A stretch of 64,000 nt of DNA, taken from contig NZ_JAVALS010000008.1 of assembly GCF_030731045.1 (NCBI RefSeq), forward strand, positions 1 to 64,000, given 5' to 3'. The notes below the pieces were generated by a model. That model was not told where the DNA came from. It was given only the letters and a program-made list of their open reading frames with translations, and did no database searches. The position numbers were made by a program, and so were the translations under genes. The stretch is from Arthrobacter horti (GTDB lineage Bacteria; Actinomycetota; Actinomycetes; Actinomycetales; Micrococcaceae). Below are positions 1 through 8,960 of this stretch, one piece after another; positions within the stretch are counted from its first letter, which is position 1, and every line of letters begins with the position of its first letter.

Positions 1-122
1 ACAGATCACCACGAACTGGAAACAAGCCCTCGCCCAACTCGCCCTGGCCTACCCCGACCGAATCCAGCCCTACCTCTAGAAACCCGGCAACGCCCCGCTT
101 ACACAAACAACTTGACAGGCTC
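1..122 (+). mobile_element. Right end of an insertion sequence
   Basis: Twenty bases after the transposase stop comes a stretch that reads, on the minus strand, GAGCCTGTCAAGTTGTTTGT followed by GTAAG. That is the style of terminal repeat seen in IS256-family elements (CTGTCAAG...TTGTGTAA). The boundary at about 122 is inferred. The other end, the matching inverted repeat and the target duplication lie outside the window. The last seven codons of the secreted-protein gene on the minus strand fall inside this end. Confidence 0.4.
2..79 (+). CDS. Transposase C-terminal fragment (IS256/Mutator-like)
   Basis: Only the last 25 codons and the TAG stop lie in the window. The tail reads NWKQALAQLALAYPDRI, which resembles the NW-x-x-AL-x-Q-(F/L)A-x-x-(F/Y)-x-DRI ending typical of IS256/Mutator-family transposases. 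It is followed within 45 nt by what looks like the inverted-repeat end of such an element, which supports the family call. The rest of the gene, including the catalytic DDE residues, lies upstream of the window, so it cannot be said whether the transposase is intact. The family assignment rests on pattern memory. Confidence 0.45.
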   Translation, partial: QITTNWKQALAQLALAYPDRIQPYL

Positions 123-416
123 GTTCCGCTCGGCGGCCAGACATTTGCTGTCCCGGGAGCCCTCTTTGTCGATCTGACAGGGCAAGCCTAGGAGCCACTG
201 GTACTTCGGCGCTTCGGGCGATGCGTGGACGCTTTCAAACTTTCCCTTCGACTGATTTAGCACGATTCCTTTGACTTCGTCTGTCTGGTCATCCATCCAC
301 GAGCTGCTGTCGGCCGGTACTTCTGCTGCGGCTCCGGGCGGTGCCCCCGCAAGTGAGAATTGGCCGATGACACTGAGCACAATCAATGAACGAGCTACAG
401 TTGCACGCCAGATCAT
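99..416 (-). CDS. Small secreted protein, probably C-terminally truncated by the IS
   Basis: 105 aa with an N-terminal signal peptide: a basic MIWR start, a hydrophobic core about residues 9-23, and an Ala-rich cleavage region (GAAAEVPA). The mature part has two cysteines (about residues 80 and 92) that could form a disulfide. No family was recognised. The start overlaps the stop of the DUF6318 gene by 4 nt (ATGA), so the two are translationally coupled and probably co-functional outside the membrane. The final residues EPVKLFV and the TAA stop are read from DNA that looks like the IS terminus, so the natural C-terminus has probably been replaced. Confidence 0.6.
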   Translation of the reverse strand: MIWRATVARSLIVLSVIGQFSLAGAPPGAAAEVPADSSSWMDDQTDEVKGIVLNQSKGKFESVHASPEAPKYQWLLGLPCQIDKEGSRDSKCLAAERNEPVKLFV

Positions 417-1036
417 CGTGGCTGTCCAAGGTCGATGATGGTCCAGCCGGCTTTCCGGTACTCCAGGCGGTAGGCATACGAGATCGTCGAAATTTTGTTG
501 ATCGTTTTAACGGCAGTGCCGTTGGAGCTTCGAAGAATGTACGGCGATTGTGTTAGCTGGGCGACGACAGTCGCGCTGTTGTCGAGCAATCCACCGTAGT
601 TCTCGATGGCCGAAGCCTTGACGAGGCCACCTTCCTGCCAGGCATAGGTCGGTGCCTTCTGGTCAATCGCGCCAGGAATGCTCTGGCAGGCGATGCAGTC
701 CGACGTTCCTAGTTCCTTCACCAGTTTCGTGTCTTTGGTCTCGTACGCATACGACAGCATCGCCACCCAATACCCCACGAACGCCTTCGCACCCTCGGGC
801 GTCTTCTCCTTCGCGGCGGCCGGCATGACCGGCACCGGAACGTTCTCGGCCTTGCTCGTCGCGGTGGCCGGCTTGTACACGGCGGAGGCGATCGGCGTCG
901 GAGTGGGAGAAACCGGAACGCTGGACGACGTCGTCGAACTCGCCGAAGGGCCGGGCTTCCCAGCGTCAGACCCGCAGGCGGCGAGCCCCAGCGCGAGCAG
1001 TGCGATGGACGCGCACGCCGACAGAGCACGCTTCAT
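413..1036 (-). CDS. DUF6318 family lipoprotein
   Basis: 207 aa. Residues 1-21 form a lipoprotein signal peptide with lipobox LAAC, so Cys21 would be lipidated and the protein held on the outer face of the membrane. A Ser/Thr/Pro-rich linker (about 25-50) leads into a globular domain. The stretch GAKAFVGYWVAMLSYAYETK and the CIAC motif match what I recall of DUF6318, a domain of actinobacterial surface proteins with unknown function. A GGGGA ribosome site precedes the ATG. The next gene starts inside this stop codon. Function unknown; lipoprotein nature is well supported. Confidence 0.8.
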   Translation of the reverse strand: MKRALSACASIALLALGLAACGSDAGKPGPSASSTTSSSVPVSPTPTPIASAVYKPATATSKAENVPVPVMPAAAKEKTPEGAKAFVGYWVAMLSYAYETKDTKLVKELGTSDCIACQSIPGAIDQKAPTYAWQEGGLVKASAIENYGGLLDNSATVVAQLTQSPYILRSSNGTAVKTINKISTISYAYRLEYRKAGWTIIDLGQPR

Positions 1037-1146
1037 GATGATCCCCGATCATGTGGTGAGTGATGTGCCCACCACCCTACACGGCATCACAATCGAGTGA
1101 CGAAAGTTATCCACAGATTCGACCGACGGTCACCGGTTTGCCGGCG

Positions 1147-1779
1147 TCAAATTTCGGCATGGGAGAAGCCGTCCACCGCTGACGCCGTGAGTGCGGCGAG
1201 CGCCATTGCCCGCAGGACCGGACGTGCCGTCTTCGCGGGGACCCGGCGGCCGCGTTCCCGGAGGGAGTGGGGCGTGGAGTTGATGAGGCCGAAACATGCA
1301 TGTACGCGCAGGCGCCGCTCCGTGAGGCCGAGCTCGGGAACCCGCGCGCCAAGCGCGTCCACCCAGATCTCCACATAATCGCGCTGAAGCTCCCGGACCC
1401 GGGCCCGGCTGTCGTCCGGCAACGCCTGGAAGTCCCGGTCCTGGATCCGGATCACCTCGGGGCTGCTCAACGCGAAGTCCGTGTGGAACGCGACCAGCGC
1501 GCCGAGCGCCTCCGCGGGGGCGAGCCGGGAGTCCGCAACCCGCCGTCCGCCGTCGAGCAGTCCCTGGCTCACCCCGAGCAGCAGCTCCGCCAGCACCGCC
1601 TGCTTGGACGGGAAGTGGCGGTAGACCGCCGGCCCGCTCATGCCCACGGCCGCGCCGAGTGCCTCCAGGGACACCTTGTCGAATCCGGACTCCGCGAAAA
1701 GCCGCGCCGCCTGGGATATGAGTGCCTTCCGCCGCTCCTCCTTGGCCACGGACCGCGCCGTGACGGGCCCTTCGCTCAC
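1147..1779 (-). CDS. TetR-family regulator, likely repressor of the divergent acyl-CoA operon
   Basis: 210 aa with an N-terminal TetR DNA-binding domain (residues about 14-60): RLFAESGFDKVSLEALGAAV followed by MSGPAVYRHFPSK. The C-terminal ligand-binding half is poorly conserved, as usual. The GTG start at 1779 has GAGGAG 6 nt upstream. It is divergent from the accD1-citE operon across a 109-bp gap holding a perfect inverted repeat, so it probably represses both promoters and senses an acyl-CoA or branched-chain intermediate. In M. tuberculosis the TetR gene beside the same cluster (Rv2506, BkaR) is proposed to control branched-chain keto-acid catabolism. Ligand is inferred only. Confidence 0.88.
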   Translation of the reverse strand: MSEGPVTARSVAKEERRKALISQAARLFAESGFDKVSLEALGAAVGMSGPAVYRHFPSKQAVLAELLLGVSQGLLDGGRRVADSRLAPAEALGALVAFHTDFALSSPEVIRIQDRDFQALPDDSRARVRELQRDYVEIWVDALGARVPELGLTERRLRVHACFGLINSTPHSLRERGRRVPAKTARPVLRAMALAALTASAVDGFSHAEI

Positions 1780-1828
1780 GCCGTTCTCCTCAAGTGGTGG
1801 ACATCACAGTCCCTAGAGACTAACCTGA

Positions 1829-1856
1829 AATTCAGTTATTCGTCACTAACTGAATT
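1829..1856. promoter_or_regulatory. Inverted-repeat operator in the TetR/accD1 divergent promoter
   Basis: Perfect 10-bp arms AATTCAGTTA (1829-1838) and TAACTGAATT (1847-1856) flank an 8-bp spacer. The repeat is AT-rich in a GC-rich genome and sits midway between the two divergent starts. A partial further copy (TAACCTGAA, 1821-1829) lies to its left. The size and symmetry suit a TetR dimer or dimer pair. The regulator next door is the obvious candidate to bind it. Confidence 0.75.
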
Positions 1857-1888
1857 CTGTGACACCGGCCCGACGAAAGAGCAGGTCA

Positions 1889-3496
1889 ATGGAGATTCTG
1901 TCCACCGCCGTGGATCCGGACTCCGCGCAGTTCGCCGTCAATCGGGACGCGCAGCGCGTACTCGTGGAGGATCTGCGCCGGGTTCTCGCCCGCACTGCGC
2001 TGGGCGGCCCGGAGAAGTCCCGGGAACGCCACGTCGCCCGAGGCAAGCTGCTCCCGCGGGACCGGGTGAACCGTCTGCTGGATGAAGGCAGTCCCTTCCT
2101 TGAGGTCGCGCCGCTCGCCGCACATGAGATGTACGACGGCGCGTCCCCGGCCGCCGGGGTCATCGCCGGCATCGGCGTCGTGGAGGGCCGGCTGGTGATG
2201 GTGGTGTGCAATGACGCCACTGTCAAGGGCGGCACTTACTACCCGCTGACCGTCCGCAAGCACCTGAGGGCCCAGGAGATCGCCCTGGAGAACGGCCTCC
2301 CGTGCATCTACCTGGTTGATTCCGGCGGCGCTTTCCTGCCCATGCAGGACGAGGTGTTCCCGTCGAAGGACCACTTCGGCCGCATCTTCTACAACCAGGC
2401 CCAGCTCTCGGCCCGGAAGATCCCGCAGATCGCCGCCGTCCTGGGCTCCTGCACAGCCGGTGGCGCCTATGTCCCGGCCATGAGTGATGAGACCGTGATC
2501 GTCAAGAACCAGGGCACCATCTTCCTGGGTGGCCCGCCCCTGGTGAAGGCCGCGATCGGTGAGGTGGTCACGGCGGAGGAGCTCGGCGGCGGTGAGGTCC
2601 ACGCGAAGATCTCCGGCGTGGCCGATCACCTGGCCGAGAACGACGAACACGCCCTCCAGATCGTCCGCGACATCGTGGCCACACTCCCGGAGACCCCGGC
2701 GCGCGCGTGGGACGTGCTCCCCGCACGGGATCCGGTGGTGGACCCCGGGGAGCTCTACGGTGCCGTGCCCGTGGACGTCAATGCCTCCTACGATGTGCGG
2801 GAGGTCATCGCGCGCCTGGTGGACGGCAGCGAGTTCCACGAGTTCAAGAGGGACTACGGGGAGACACTGGTGACAGGGTTCGCCCATCTGATGGGGCACC
2901 CCGTGGGCATCGTCGCCAACAACGGCGTCCTGTTCTCCGAGTCCGCCCGCAAGGGCGCGCATTTCATCGAACTCTGCGATCAGCGTGGCGTGCCGCTGCT
3001 CTTCCTGCAGAACATCACCGGCTTCATGGTGGGCAAGGACGCCGAACACGGCGGGATCGCCCGCGACGGCGCCAAGATGGTCACCGCCGTCGCCACTGCT
3101 CGCGTGCCCAAGTTCACCGTGGTCATCGGCGGCTCGTTCGGCGCAGGCAACTACTCCATGTGCGGCCGGGCCTACAGTCCGCGCTTCCTGTGGATGTGGC
3201 CCGCGGCGCGCATCTCGGTCATGGGCGGTGCTCAGGCCTCCAGCGTCCTGGCCACCGTGAAGCGTGATCAGCTCGAAGCAGCCGGCCAGGAGTGGAGCGT
3301 GGAGGCCGAGGAGGCGTTCAAGGCCCCCATCCGGGAACAGTACGAATCGCAGGGCAGCCCGTACTACTCCACCGCCCGCCTCTGGGATGACGGCATCATC
3401 GACCCCGCGGACACCCGCCGTGTCCTCGGCCTGGCCTTGGACGCCGCCTCTCGGGTTCCCCTGCCAGGGACCTCCTTCGGCCTTTTCAGGATGTGA
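1889..3496 (+). CDS. accD1: Acyl-CoA carboxylase carboxyltransferase subunit (methylcrotonyl-CoA type)
   Basis: 535 aa, the beta subunit of a biotin-dependent acyl-CoA carboxylase. It transfers CO2 from carboxybiotin to an acyl-CoA, here most likely 3-methylcrotonyl-CoA in leucine breakdown. The crotonase-fold N-domain carries [11 protein letters not shown] (about residue 191) and the C-domain carries [16 protein letters not shown] (about 413), the glycine-rich CoA and biotin pockets of the MCC-beta/AccD1 group. ATG 1889 is preferred over the in-frame GTG at 1859, which lies almost on the operator. The stop overlaps the next start (GTGA), so the carboxylase subunits are coupled. Substrate is inferred from operon content and the M. 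tuberculosis AccD1 parallel. Confidence 0.92.
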   Translation: MEILSTAVDPDSAQFAVNRDAQRVLVEDLRRVLARTALGGPEKSRERHVARGKLLPRDRVNRLLDEGSPFLEVAPLAAHEMYDGASPAAGVIAGIGVVEGRLVMVVCNDATVKGGTYYPLTVRKHLRAQEIALENGLPCIYLVDSGGAFLPMQDEVFPSKDHFGRIFYNQAQLSARKIPQIAAVLGSCTAGGAYVPAMSDETVIVKNQGTIFLGGPPLVKAAIGEVVTAEELGGGEVHAKISGVADHLAENDEHALQIVRDIVATLPETPARAWDVLPARDPVVDPGELYGAVPVDVNASYDVREVIARLVDGSEFHEFKRDYGETLVTGFAHLMGHPVGIVANNGVLFSESARKGAHFIELCDQRGVPLLFLQNITGFMVGKDAEHGGIARDGAKMVTAVATARVPKFTVVIGGSFGAGNYSMCGRAYSPRFLWMWPAARISVMGGAQASSVLATVKRDQLEAAGQEWSVEAEEAFKAPIREQYESQGSPYYSTARLWDDGIIDPADTRRVLGLALDAASRVPLPGTSFGLFRM

Positions 3497-5784
3497 GCAT
3501 GGACTTCTCCTTCAACCTCGGCTCCCACCCCGGTCCTTCCGGCGCCCCTGGCCGATCCGCCCCGCCCTTCGGCTCGGTGCTGATCGCCAACCGCGGCGAG
3601 ATCGCCGTGCGCATCATCCGGACGCTTCAGCGTCTCGGCGTGCGTACCATCGCCGTCTATTCGGATGCCGACGCCGAGGCACTGCACGTGCAGCTGGCCG
3701 ACGAGGCCGTGCACATCGGCCCCGCGGCCGCCGCGCAGAGCTATCTGGACATCGACGCCGTCGTGCGCGCCGCCGTCGACAGCGGCGCCGACGCAGTCCA
3801 CCCGGGCTACGGCTTCTTGAGCGAGAACGCGCGCTTCGCCGACGCGCTGGCCGAGGCCGGCGTGACTTTCATCGGGCCGGGTGTGGAGGCGCTCGCCGTC
3901 ATGGGGGACAAGATCACGGCCAAGAACCACGTGGCCGCCTCCGGGGTCCCCACCGTGCCCGGCTACGCGGGAACCCCCGGGAGCCCGCCCTCGGATGAGG
4001 ATCTACGGGTACATGCCGCCGGCGTCGGCTATCCGCTGCTCATCAAGCCGTCCGCCGGCGGTGGCGGCAAGGGCATGGTGGTGGTGGAGTCCGCGGAGGA
4101 GCTCGACGGCGGCCTCGTCACCGCACGCCGTGTGGCCGCCAAGGCCTTCGGAGACGACACGCTGTTCATCGAGCGCCTGGTGCGGAATCCACGGCACATC
4201 GAGGTCCAGGTCCTGGCCGATACGCACGGGAACGTCATCCACCTGGGGGAACGCGAATGCTCCCTGCAGCGCCGCCACCAGAAAGTCATCGAAGAGGCGC
4301 CGTCTGCCCTGTTGGAGAGCCTGCCGAACGGTGCGGAGATCCGCGAGCGCATGGGACAGGCCGCGTGCGACGCCGCCCGGAGCGTGGACTACGTCGGCGC
4401 CGGGACCGTGGAGTTCCTGGTCTCGGACGACAATCCGGACGAGTTCTTCTTCATGGAGATGAACACCCGGCTCCAGGTGGAGCACCCGGTCACGGAGGAG
4501 GTGACCGGCGTGGACCTCGTGGAGCAGCAGCTCCGGGTCGCCGCGGGGGAGCCGCTCGCTCTGAGCCAGGACCAGGTGAGACTGAACGGCCATGCGATCG
4601 AGGCCCGTGTCTATGCCGAGGATCCTCGCAACGGATTCCTTCCGGCGACGGGGACGGTACTGCTGGTGGACGAGCAAGGTGGCAGGCAGATACCGATGCT
4701 CCATCGGGCCGTCCACCGGCCGTCACCGAGACCCACCGGCCTGCGCATCGACTCCTCCCTGTTCGAGGGACAGGTCATCGGCTCCGACTATGACCCCATG
4801 CTGGCTAAGGTGATCGTGCACGGGACGGACCGGGCGGACGCCCTGGCCCAGCTTGACCTGGCACTGTCGAACTACCGGCTCCTCGGTCTGAACACCAATG
4901 TGGAATACCTGCGGTTGCTGCTCGCCGACGAGGACGTGCAGGCCGGACGTCTGGACACCGGATTGATCGAGCGGAAGCTGGACGGATTCGCGTTCCATGA
5001 CCCGGACGAGGTGGACCTCGCTTTCGTGGCGACGCTGGCGGACCGGAACCTGAGCGGGGCGACCCGACGGGTGTCGGGAGGCCTTAGAGGCTGGTCGGAG
5101 AACATGCCGGGATCCGGACTGTGGTCTGCGCGAGACGGCTGGCGGCTGGGTGAACCGCTTGCCCGACCGGTGGAAGCGATGGTCTCCGGCAGGGAACTGC
5201 ACGCTGAAGTCACCGGGGGATCGCATCCAGGATCTCCATTGTCCGGGCTGCGGGGCTGGGAGGACTATGACATCGTCATGCCGGGCGTCCCACCGATCCA
5301 GATCACCACATCCTCGGCACTGGTCGCCGGCGTGGCGAGGGTCCGCGCCGACGGGCGAGAGCGCGTCTACGCTCTCACCTTGCCCGGCGTCATGGGATTC
5401 CCGCTGCTGCAGCAGCAGCGCACCATCACCGCCTGGATCGGCCGGGACGGCTGGAGCACCGAGATCGAGATCCTGGACCGTGCCGAGGCGCTCAGCCGCC
5501 GCCTCGCCGCCCTTGACCGGACGGAAGGCGAGGCCGACCCGCAGGTCCTCACGCCCATGCCGGGCACCGTCGTCGCCGTCGCAGTTCAGGACGGTGACGT
5601 GGTGCAGGAAGGCGACCACCTGCTCAGCGTCGAGGCCATGAAGATGGAGCACCAGCTCAGGGCACCCCTGGCGGGAACCGTGAAGCTGTCCGCTGCCGTC
5701 GGGCAGCTCGTCAAGGCCAGGCAGATCCTGGCCACCATTCACCCGGTGTCCGCAGATCCGGACACCACCGAGGCAGGAGCATGA
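3493..5784 (+). CDS. accA1: Acyl-CoA carboxylase biotin carboxylase/biotin carrier subunit
   Basis: 763 aa alpha subunit. The biotin carboxylase N-domain begins [14 protein letters not shown] (about residue 33), the ATP-grasp loop [11 protein letters not shown] lies near 186, and [14 protein letters not shown], carrying the catalytic/ATP-Mg residues, near 322. The C-terminal biotinyl domain has the AMKM biotinylation motif near residue 715. It carboxylates its own biotin with ATP and bicarbonate for AccD1. At 763 aa it is somewhat longer than many MCC alpha subunits; about 20 extra residues lie near 400-425. The start is the GTG at 3493 or the ATG at 3499, both overlapping or abutting the accD1 stop. 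Confidence 0.92.
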   Translation: MSMDFSFNLGSHPGPSGAPGRSAPPFGSVLIANRGEIAVRIIRTLQRLGVRTIAVYSDADAEALHVQLADEAVHIGPAAAAQSYLDIDAVVRAAVDSGADAVHPGYGFLSENARFADALAEAGVTFIGPGVEALAVMGDKITAKNHVAASGVPTVPGYAGTPGSPPSDEDLRVHAAGVGYPLLIKPSAGGGGKGMVVVESAEELDGGLVTARRVAAKAFGDDTLFIERLVRNPRHIEVQVLADTHGNVIHLGERECSLQRRHQKVIEEAPSALLESLPNGAEIRERMGQAACDAARSVDYVGAGTVEFLVSDDNPDEFFFMEMNTRLQVEHPVTEEVTGVDLVEQQLRVAAGEPLALSQDQVRLNGHAIEARVYAEDPRNGFLPATGTVLLVDEQGGRQIPMLHRAVHRPSPRPTGLRIDSSLFEGQVIGSDYDPMLAKVIVHGTDRADALAQLDLALSNYRLLGLNTNVEYLRLLLADEDVQAGRLDTGLIERKLDGFAFHDPDEVDLAFVATLADRNLSGATRRVSGGLRGWSENMPGSGLWSARDGWRLGEPLARPVEAMVSGRELHAEVTGGSHPGSPLSGLRGWEDYDIVMPGVPPIQITTSSALVAGVARVRADGRERVYALTLPGVMGFPLLQQQRTITAWIGRDGWSTEIEILDRAEALSRRLAALDRTEGEADPQVLTPMPGTVVAVAVQDGDVVQEGDHLLSVEAMKMEHQLRAPLAGTVKLSAAVGQLVKARQILATIHPVSADPDTTEAGA

Positions 5785-5785
5785 C

Positions 5786-6949
5786 ATGACCGATTACGGA
5801 CTCAGCGAGGAGTACCAGGACCTCAGCGACACGGTCCGCGACTTCGCGGATCAAGTGGTGGCCCCGGTCTCCCAGAAGCATGACGAGGAGCATAGTTTCC
5901 CCTATGAAGTGGTGCAGGGGATGGCTGAGCTCGGCCTCTTCGGCCTGCCGTTCCCGGAGGAGTACGGCGGCATGGGCGGCGACTACTTCGCCCTGGCCCT
6001 CGCCCTGGAACAGCTCGGCCGGGTGGACCAGTCCGTGGCCATCACCCTGGAGGCCGGCGTGTCCCTCGGCGCCATGCCCGTTCACCGCTTCGGCACGGAC
6101 GCTCAGAAGGAGGAATGGCTTCCGTCCCTGGCCTCCGGGCAAGCGCTCGCCGGCTTCGGCCTCACCGAGTCGGAGGCCGGTTCCGACGCCGGCGGCACCA
6201 AGACCAAGGCCGTGCTCCAGGACGGCCAGTGGATCATCAACGGTTCCAAGGAGTTCATCACCAACTCCGGCACGGACATCACCCGCCTGGTCACGGTCAC
6301 GGCGGTCACCGGCACCACGGAACGCCCGGACGGCACCGTGAAGAAGGAGATCTCCACCATCCTGGTGCCCACGGACACCCCCGGTTTCAGGGCGGAGAAG
6401 GCGTACAACAAGGTCGGCTGGAACGCCTCCGACACCCACCCCCTCAGCCTGAAGGACGTCCACGTCCCGGAGGAGAACCTGTTGGGTGTCCGCGGCCGCG
6501 GCTACGCGAACTTCCTCTCCATCCTGGACGAGGGGCGCATCGCCATCGCGGCTCTCGGCACGGGTGCGGCCCAAGGCTGTGTGGACTCCGCCGTCCGGTA
6601 TGCCAAGGAGCGCCACGCCTTCGGCAACATGATCGGCAAGTACCAGGCCATCCAGTTCAAGATCGCCCGGATGCAGGCGCGCGCCCACACTGCCCGCCTC
6701 GCGTATTACGACGCCGCCGCCCGCATGCTGGCCGGCAAGCCGTTCAAGTCCCAGGCCGCCATCGCCAAGATGGTGGCCGGCGAGGCCGCCATGGACAACG
6801 CCCGCGACGCCACCCAGGTGTTCGGCGGCTACGGCTTCATCAACGAGTTCTCGGTGGCCCGCCACTACCGTGACTCCAAGATCCTGGAGATCGGCGAGGG
6901 CACCACCGAAGTCCAGCTCATGCTCATCGCGCGCGAACTGGGACTGTAG
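5786..6949 (+). CDS. fadE19: Acyl-CoA dehydrogenase (isovaleryl-CoA dehydrogenase-like)
   Basis: 387 aa flavoprotein of the acyl-CoA dehydrogenase family. Present are the FAD/substrate signature GFGLTESEAGSDAGG (about 121-135), the second signature YAKERHAFG in the C-domain, and GEGTTEVQ near the end, whose Glu (about 371) sits where the catalytic base of the short/medium-chain enzymes lies. Human isovaleryl-CoA dehydrogenase has its base elsewhere, so the exact substrate is open. In the operon it would oxidise isovaleryl-CoA (or a related branched acyl-CoA) to the enoyl-CoA fed to the carboxylase. It starts 1 nt after the accA1 stop. Confidence 0.9.
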   Translation: MTDYGLSEEYQDLSDTVRDFADQVVAPVSQKHDEEHSFPYEVVQGMAELGLFGLPFPEEYGGMGGDYFALALALEQLGRVDQSVAITLEAGVSLGAMPVHRFGTDAQKEEWLPSLASGQALAGFGLTESEAGSDAGGTKTKAVLQDGQWIINGSKEFITNSGTDITRLVTVTAVTGTTERPDGTVKKEISTILVPTDTPGFRAEKAYNKVGWNASDTHPLSLKDVHVPEENLLGVRGRGYANFLSILDEGRIAIAALGTGAAQGCVDSAVRYAKERHAFGNMIGKYQAIQFKIARMQARAHTARLAYYDAAARMLAGKPFKSQAAIAKMVAGEAAMDNARDATQVFGGYGFINEFSVARHYRDSKILEIGEGTTEVQLMLIARELGL

Positions 6950-6990
6950 AGACTCTGGTATTCGTCCATGTCACGGGAGAGGATCGGATC

Positions 6991-7758
6991 ATGATCGACA
7001 AGGTGGTCAGCAGCGCCGAGCGCGCGGTGGCGGACATTCACGACGGCGCGTCGCTCGCCGTCGGCGGCTTCGGGCTGTGCGGCATTCCGGTGGCTCTCAT
7101 CGACGCCCTGCACCGGCAGGGCACCCGCGAGCTGGAGACCGTGAGCAACAACTGCGGCGTGGACGACTGGGGTCTGGGGATCCTCCTCTCCGACGGCCGG
7201 ATCCGCCGCACCGTCAGCTCCTATGTGGGGGAGAACAAGGAGTTCGCCCGCCAGTTCCTGGCCGGTGAACTCGAAGTGGTCCTCACACCGCAGGGCACCC
7301 TGGCGGAGAAGCTGCGCGCCGGCGGCGCCGGCATCCCTGCCTTCTACACGGCGGCCGGAGTGGGGACCCAGGTGGCCGAGGGCGGCCTGCCGCAGAAGTA
7401 CGACGGCACCGGCGGCGTCGCGCTCGCCTCGTCACCGAAGGAGGTGCGCAGCTTCGGCGGGGCAGACTATGTGCTGGAGGAGTCCCTCACTCCCGACTTC
7501 GCCCTGGTCCACGCGTTGAAGGGGGACCGGCACGGCAATCTGGTCTTCCACGCCACGGCTATGAACTTCAACCCGCTGTGCGCCATGGCAGGGAGGATCA
7601 CCATCGCCGAGGTGGAAGAGCTCGTGGAGCCCGGCGAGCTGGACCCGGAGCACATCCACGTGCCCGGCATCTTCGTCCAGCGCGTGGTCCATGTGCCGGC
7701 CGGGACGCCGCAGGCTCGGAAGCGGATTGAGAAGCGCACCGTGCGAGTGGAGGACTGA
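6991..7758 (+). CDS. scoA: 3-oxoacid CoA-transferase subunit A
   Basis: 255 aa alpha subunit of a two-subunit succinyl-CoA:3-ketoacid CoA-transferase. The family signature GGFGLCGIPVALIDAL lies at about residues 26-41, and the SNNCGVDDWGLG region near 51 is also typical. With ScoB it moves CoA from succinyl-CoA to acetoacetate, giving acetoacetyl-CoA, which would retrieve the acetoacetate made by the terminal lyase of the operon. The start follows GAGAGGATCGG after a 41-nt gap. ScoB begins 3 nt after the stop. Confidence 0.92.
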   Translation: MIDKVVSSAERAVADIHDGASLAVGGFGLCGIPVALIDALHRQGTRELETVSNNCGVDDWGLGILLSDGRIRRTVSSYVGENKEFARQFLAGELEVVLTPQGTLAEKLRAGGAGIPAFYTAAGVGTQVAEGGLPQKYDGTGGVALASSPKEVRSFGGADYVLEESLTPDFALVHALKGDRHGNLVFHATAMNFNPLCAMAGRITIAEVEELVEPGELDPEHIHVPGIFVQRVVHVPAGTPQARKRIEKRTVRVED

Positions 7759-7761
7759 ACC

Positions 7762-8415
7762 ATGGCTCTGGACAGGAACCAGCTGGCCGCCCGCGTGGCG
7801 AAGGAGCTGCGCAACGGACAGTACGTCAACCTGGGCATCGGCATGCCGACCCTCATCCCCAACTACATCCCGGACGGCGTGGAAGTGGTGCTCCACTCGG
7901 AGAACGGCATTCTCGGCACGGGGCCGTACCCCACAGAGGACGCCGTCGATCCGGACCTCATCAATGCCGGCAAGGAGACCGTGACCGTCAACGCCGGCGC
8001 GGCGTTCTTCGATTCGGCACTGTCCTTCGGGATGGTCCGCGGCGGTCACGTGGACGTGGCGGTCCTTGGCGCCATGGAGGTGGCCCAGAATGGGGACCTG
8101 GCCAACTGGATGATCCCCGGGAAGATGGTCAAGGGGATGGGCGGCGCCATGGACCTGGTGTTCGGCGCCAAGCGGCTGATCGTGATGATGGAACACGTGG
8201 ACCGGAACGGGAACCCGAAGATCGTCACGGAGTGCAGCCTTCCGCTGACAGGCAAGGGCTGTGTGGACCGGATCATCACGGACCTGGCGGTCATCGACAT
8301 CACCGAGGATGGCCTGGTCCTGCGGGAGACGGCCCCCGGAGTGAGCACCGAGGAGGTCGTCGCGGCCACCGGTGCGGAGCTCCGGGTCGAGATGCACGAT
8401 CTGGACGCCGTATGA
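7762..8415 (+). CDS. scoB: 3-oxoacid CoA-transferase subunit B
   Basis: 217 aa beta subunit. The motif [14 protein letters not shown] contains the expected catalytic glutamate (Glu47 in SENG), which forms the glutamyl-CoA thioester. [13 protein letters not shown] (about 26-37) is the other family signature. It pairs with ScoA, encoded 3 nt upstream. The stop overlaps the start of the MaoC gene (ATGA). Length is typical of the subunit. Confidence 0.93.
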   Translation: MALDRNQLAARVAKELRNGQYVNLGIGMPTLIPNYIPDGVEVVLHSENGILGTGPYPTEDAVDPDLINAGKETVTVNAGAAFFDSALSFGMVRGGHVDVAVLGAMEVAQNGDLANWMIPGKMVKGMGGAMDLVFGAKRLIVMMEHVDRNGNPKIVTECSLPLTGKGCVDRIITDLAVIDITEDGLVLRETAPGVSTEEVVAATGAELRVEMHDLDAV

Positions 8416-8960
8416 GTGAGGGTGACGACGCCGGCGCCGCCCCACGCCGCATCGTCCAGCGCGGCCTGTACTTCGATGAACTCGAGGAGGGCACGGTCTA
8501 CGTGCACCGGCCCGGGCGCACCCTGACGGAAGCGGACAACGTCCTCTTCACCACCATGACCATGAACACCCAGGCGCTGCACCTGGACGCCGCCTGGAGT
8601 GAGACCCAGCCGTTCGGCCAGCGGCTGGTGAACTCGATGTTCACGCTGGCCACCCTCGTGGGGCAGTCCGTCCCGCAGCTCACGGCGGGCACCATCATCG
8701 CCCAGCTCGGCCTGGACGGGATCAGCTTCCCGGCACCACTGTTCCACGGCGACACCCTGTACACGGAGACCACGGTTCTGGAGCGGCGCCCGTCCAAGTC
8801 CCGGCCGGGCCAGGGCGTGGTGACGTTCCAGCACACCGGGTACAACCAGCACGGCACCGTGGTGGCGCTCGCCCGGCGGACCACCCTCATGTGGACCAAG
8901 GACGCACACGAAGCCGCCGAACAGGGAAAACACAGTGAAGGGGAGACACTGGAAACATGA
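8412..8960 (+). CDS. MaoC-family (R)-specific enoyl-CoA hydratase
   Basis: 182 aa single-hotdog MaoC-type dehydratase. Near the N-terminus it reads [12 protein letters not shown] (about 34), the usual opening of the fold, followed by [15 protein letters not shown], where the hydratase Asp/His pair is expected. In M. tuberculosis the homologue beside the same genes (Rv2499c) is an (R)-specific enoyl-CoA hydratase. Here it would hydrate methylglutaconyl-CoA to (R)-HMG-CoA or a related product. The ATG at 8412 overlaps the scoB stop and is preferred over an upstream in-frame ATG inside scoB. Its own stop overlaps the next start. Confidence 0.88.
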   Translation: MSEGDDAGAAPRRIVQRGLYFDELEEGTVYVHRPGRTLTEADNVLFTTMTMNTQALHLDAAWSETQPFGQRLVNSMFTLATLVGQSVPQLTAGTIIAQLGLDGISFPAPLFHGDTLYTETTVLERRPSKSRPGQGVVTFQHTGYNQHGTVVALARRTTLMWTKDAHEAAEQGKHSEGETLET

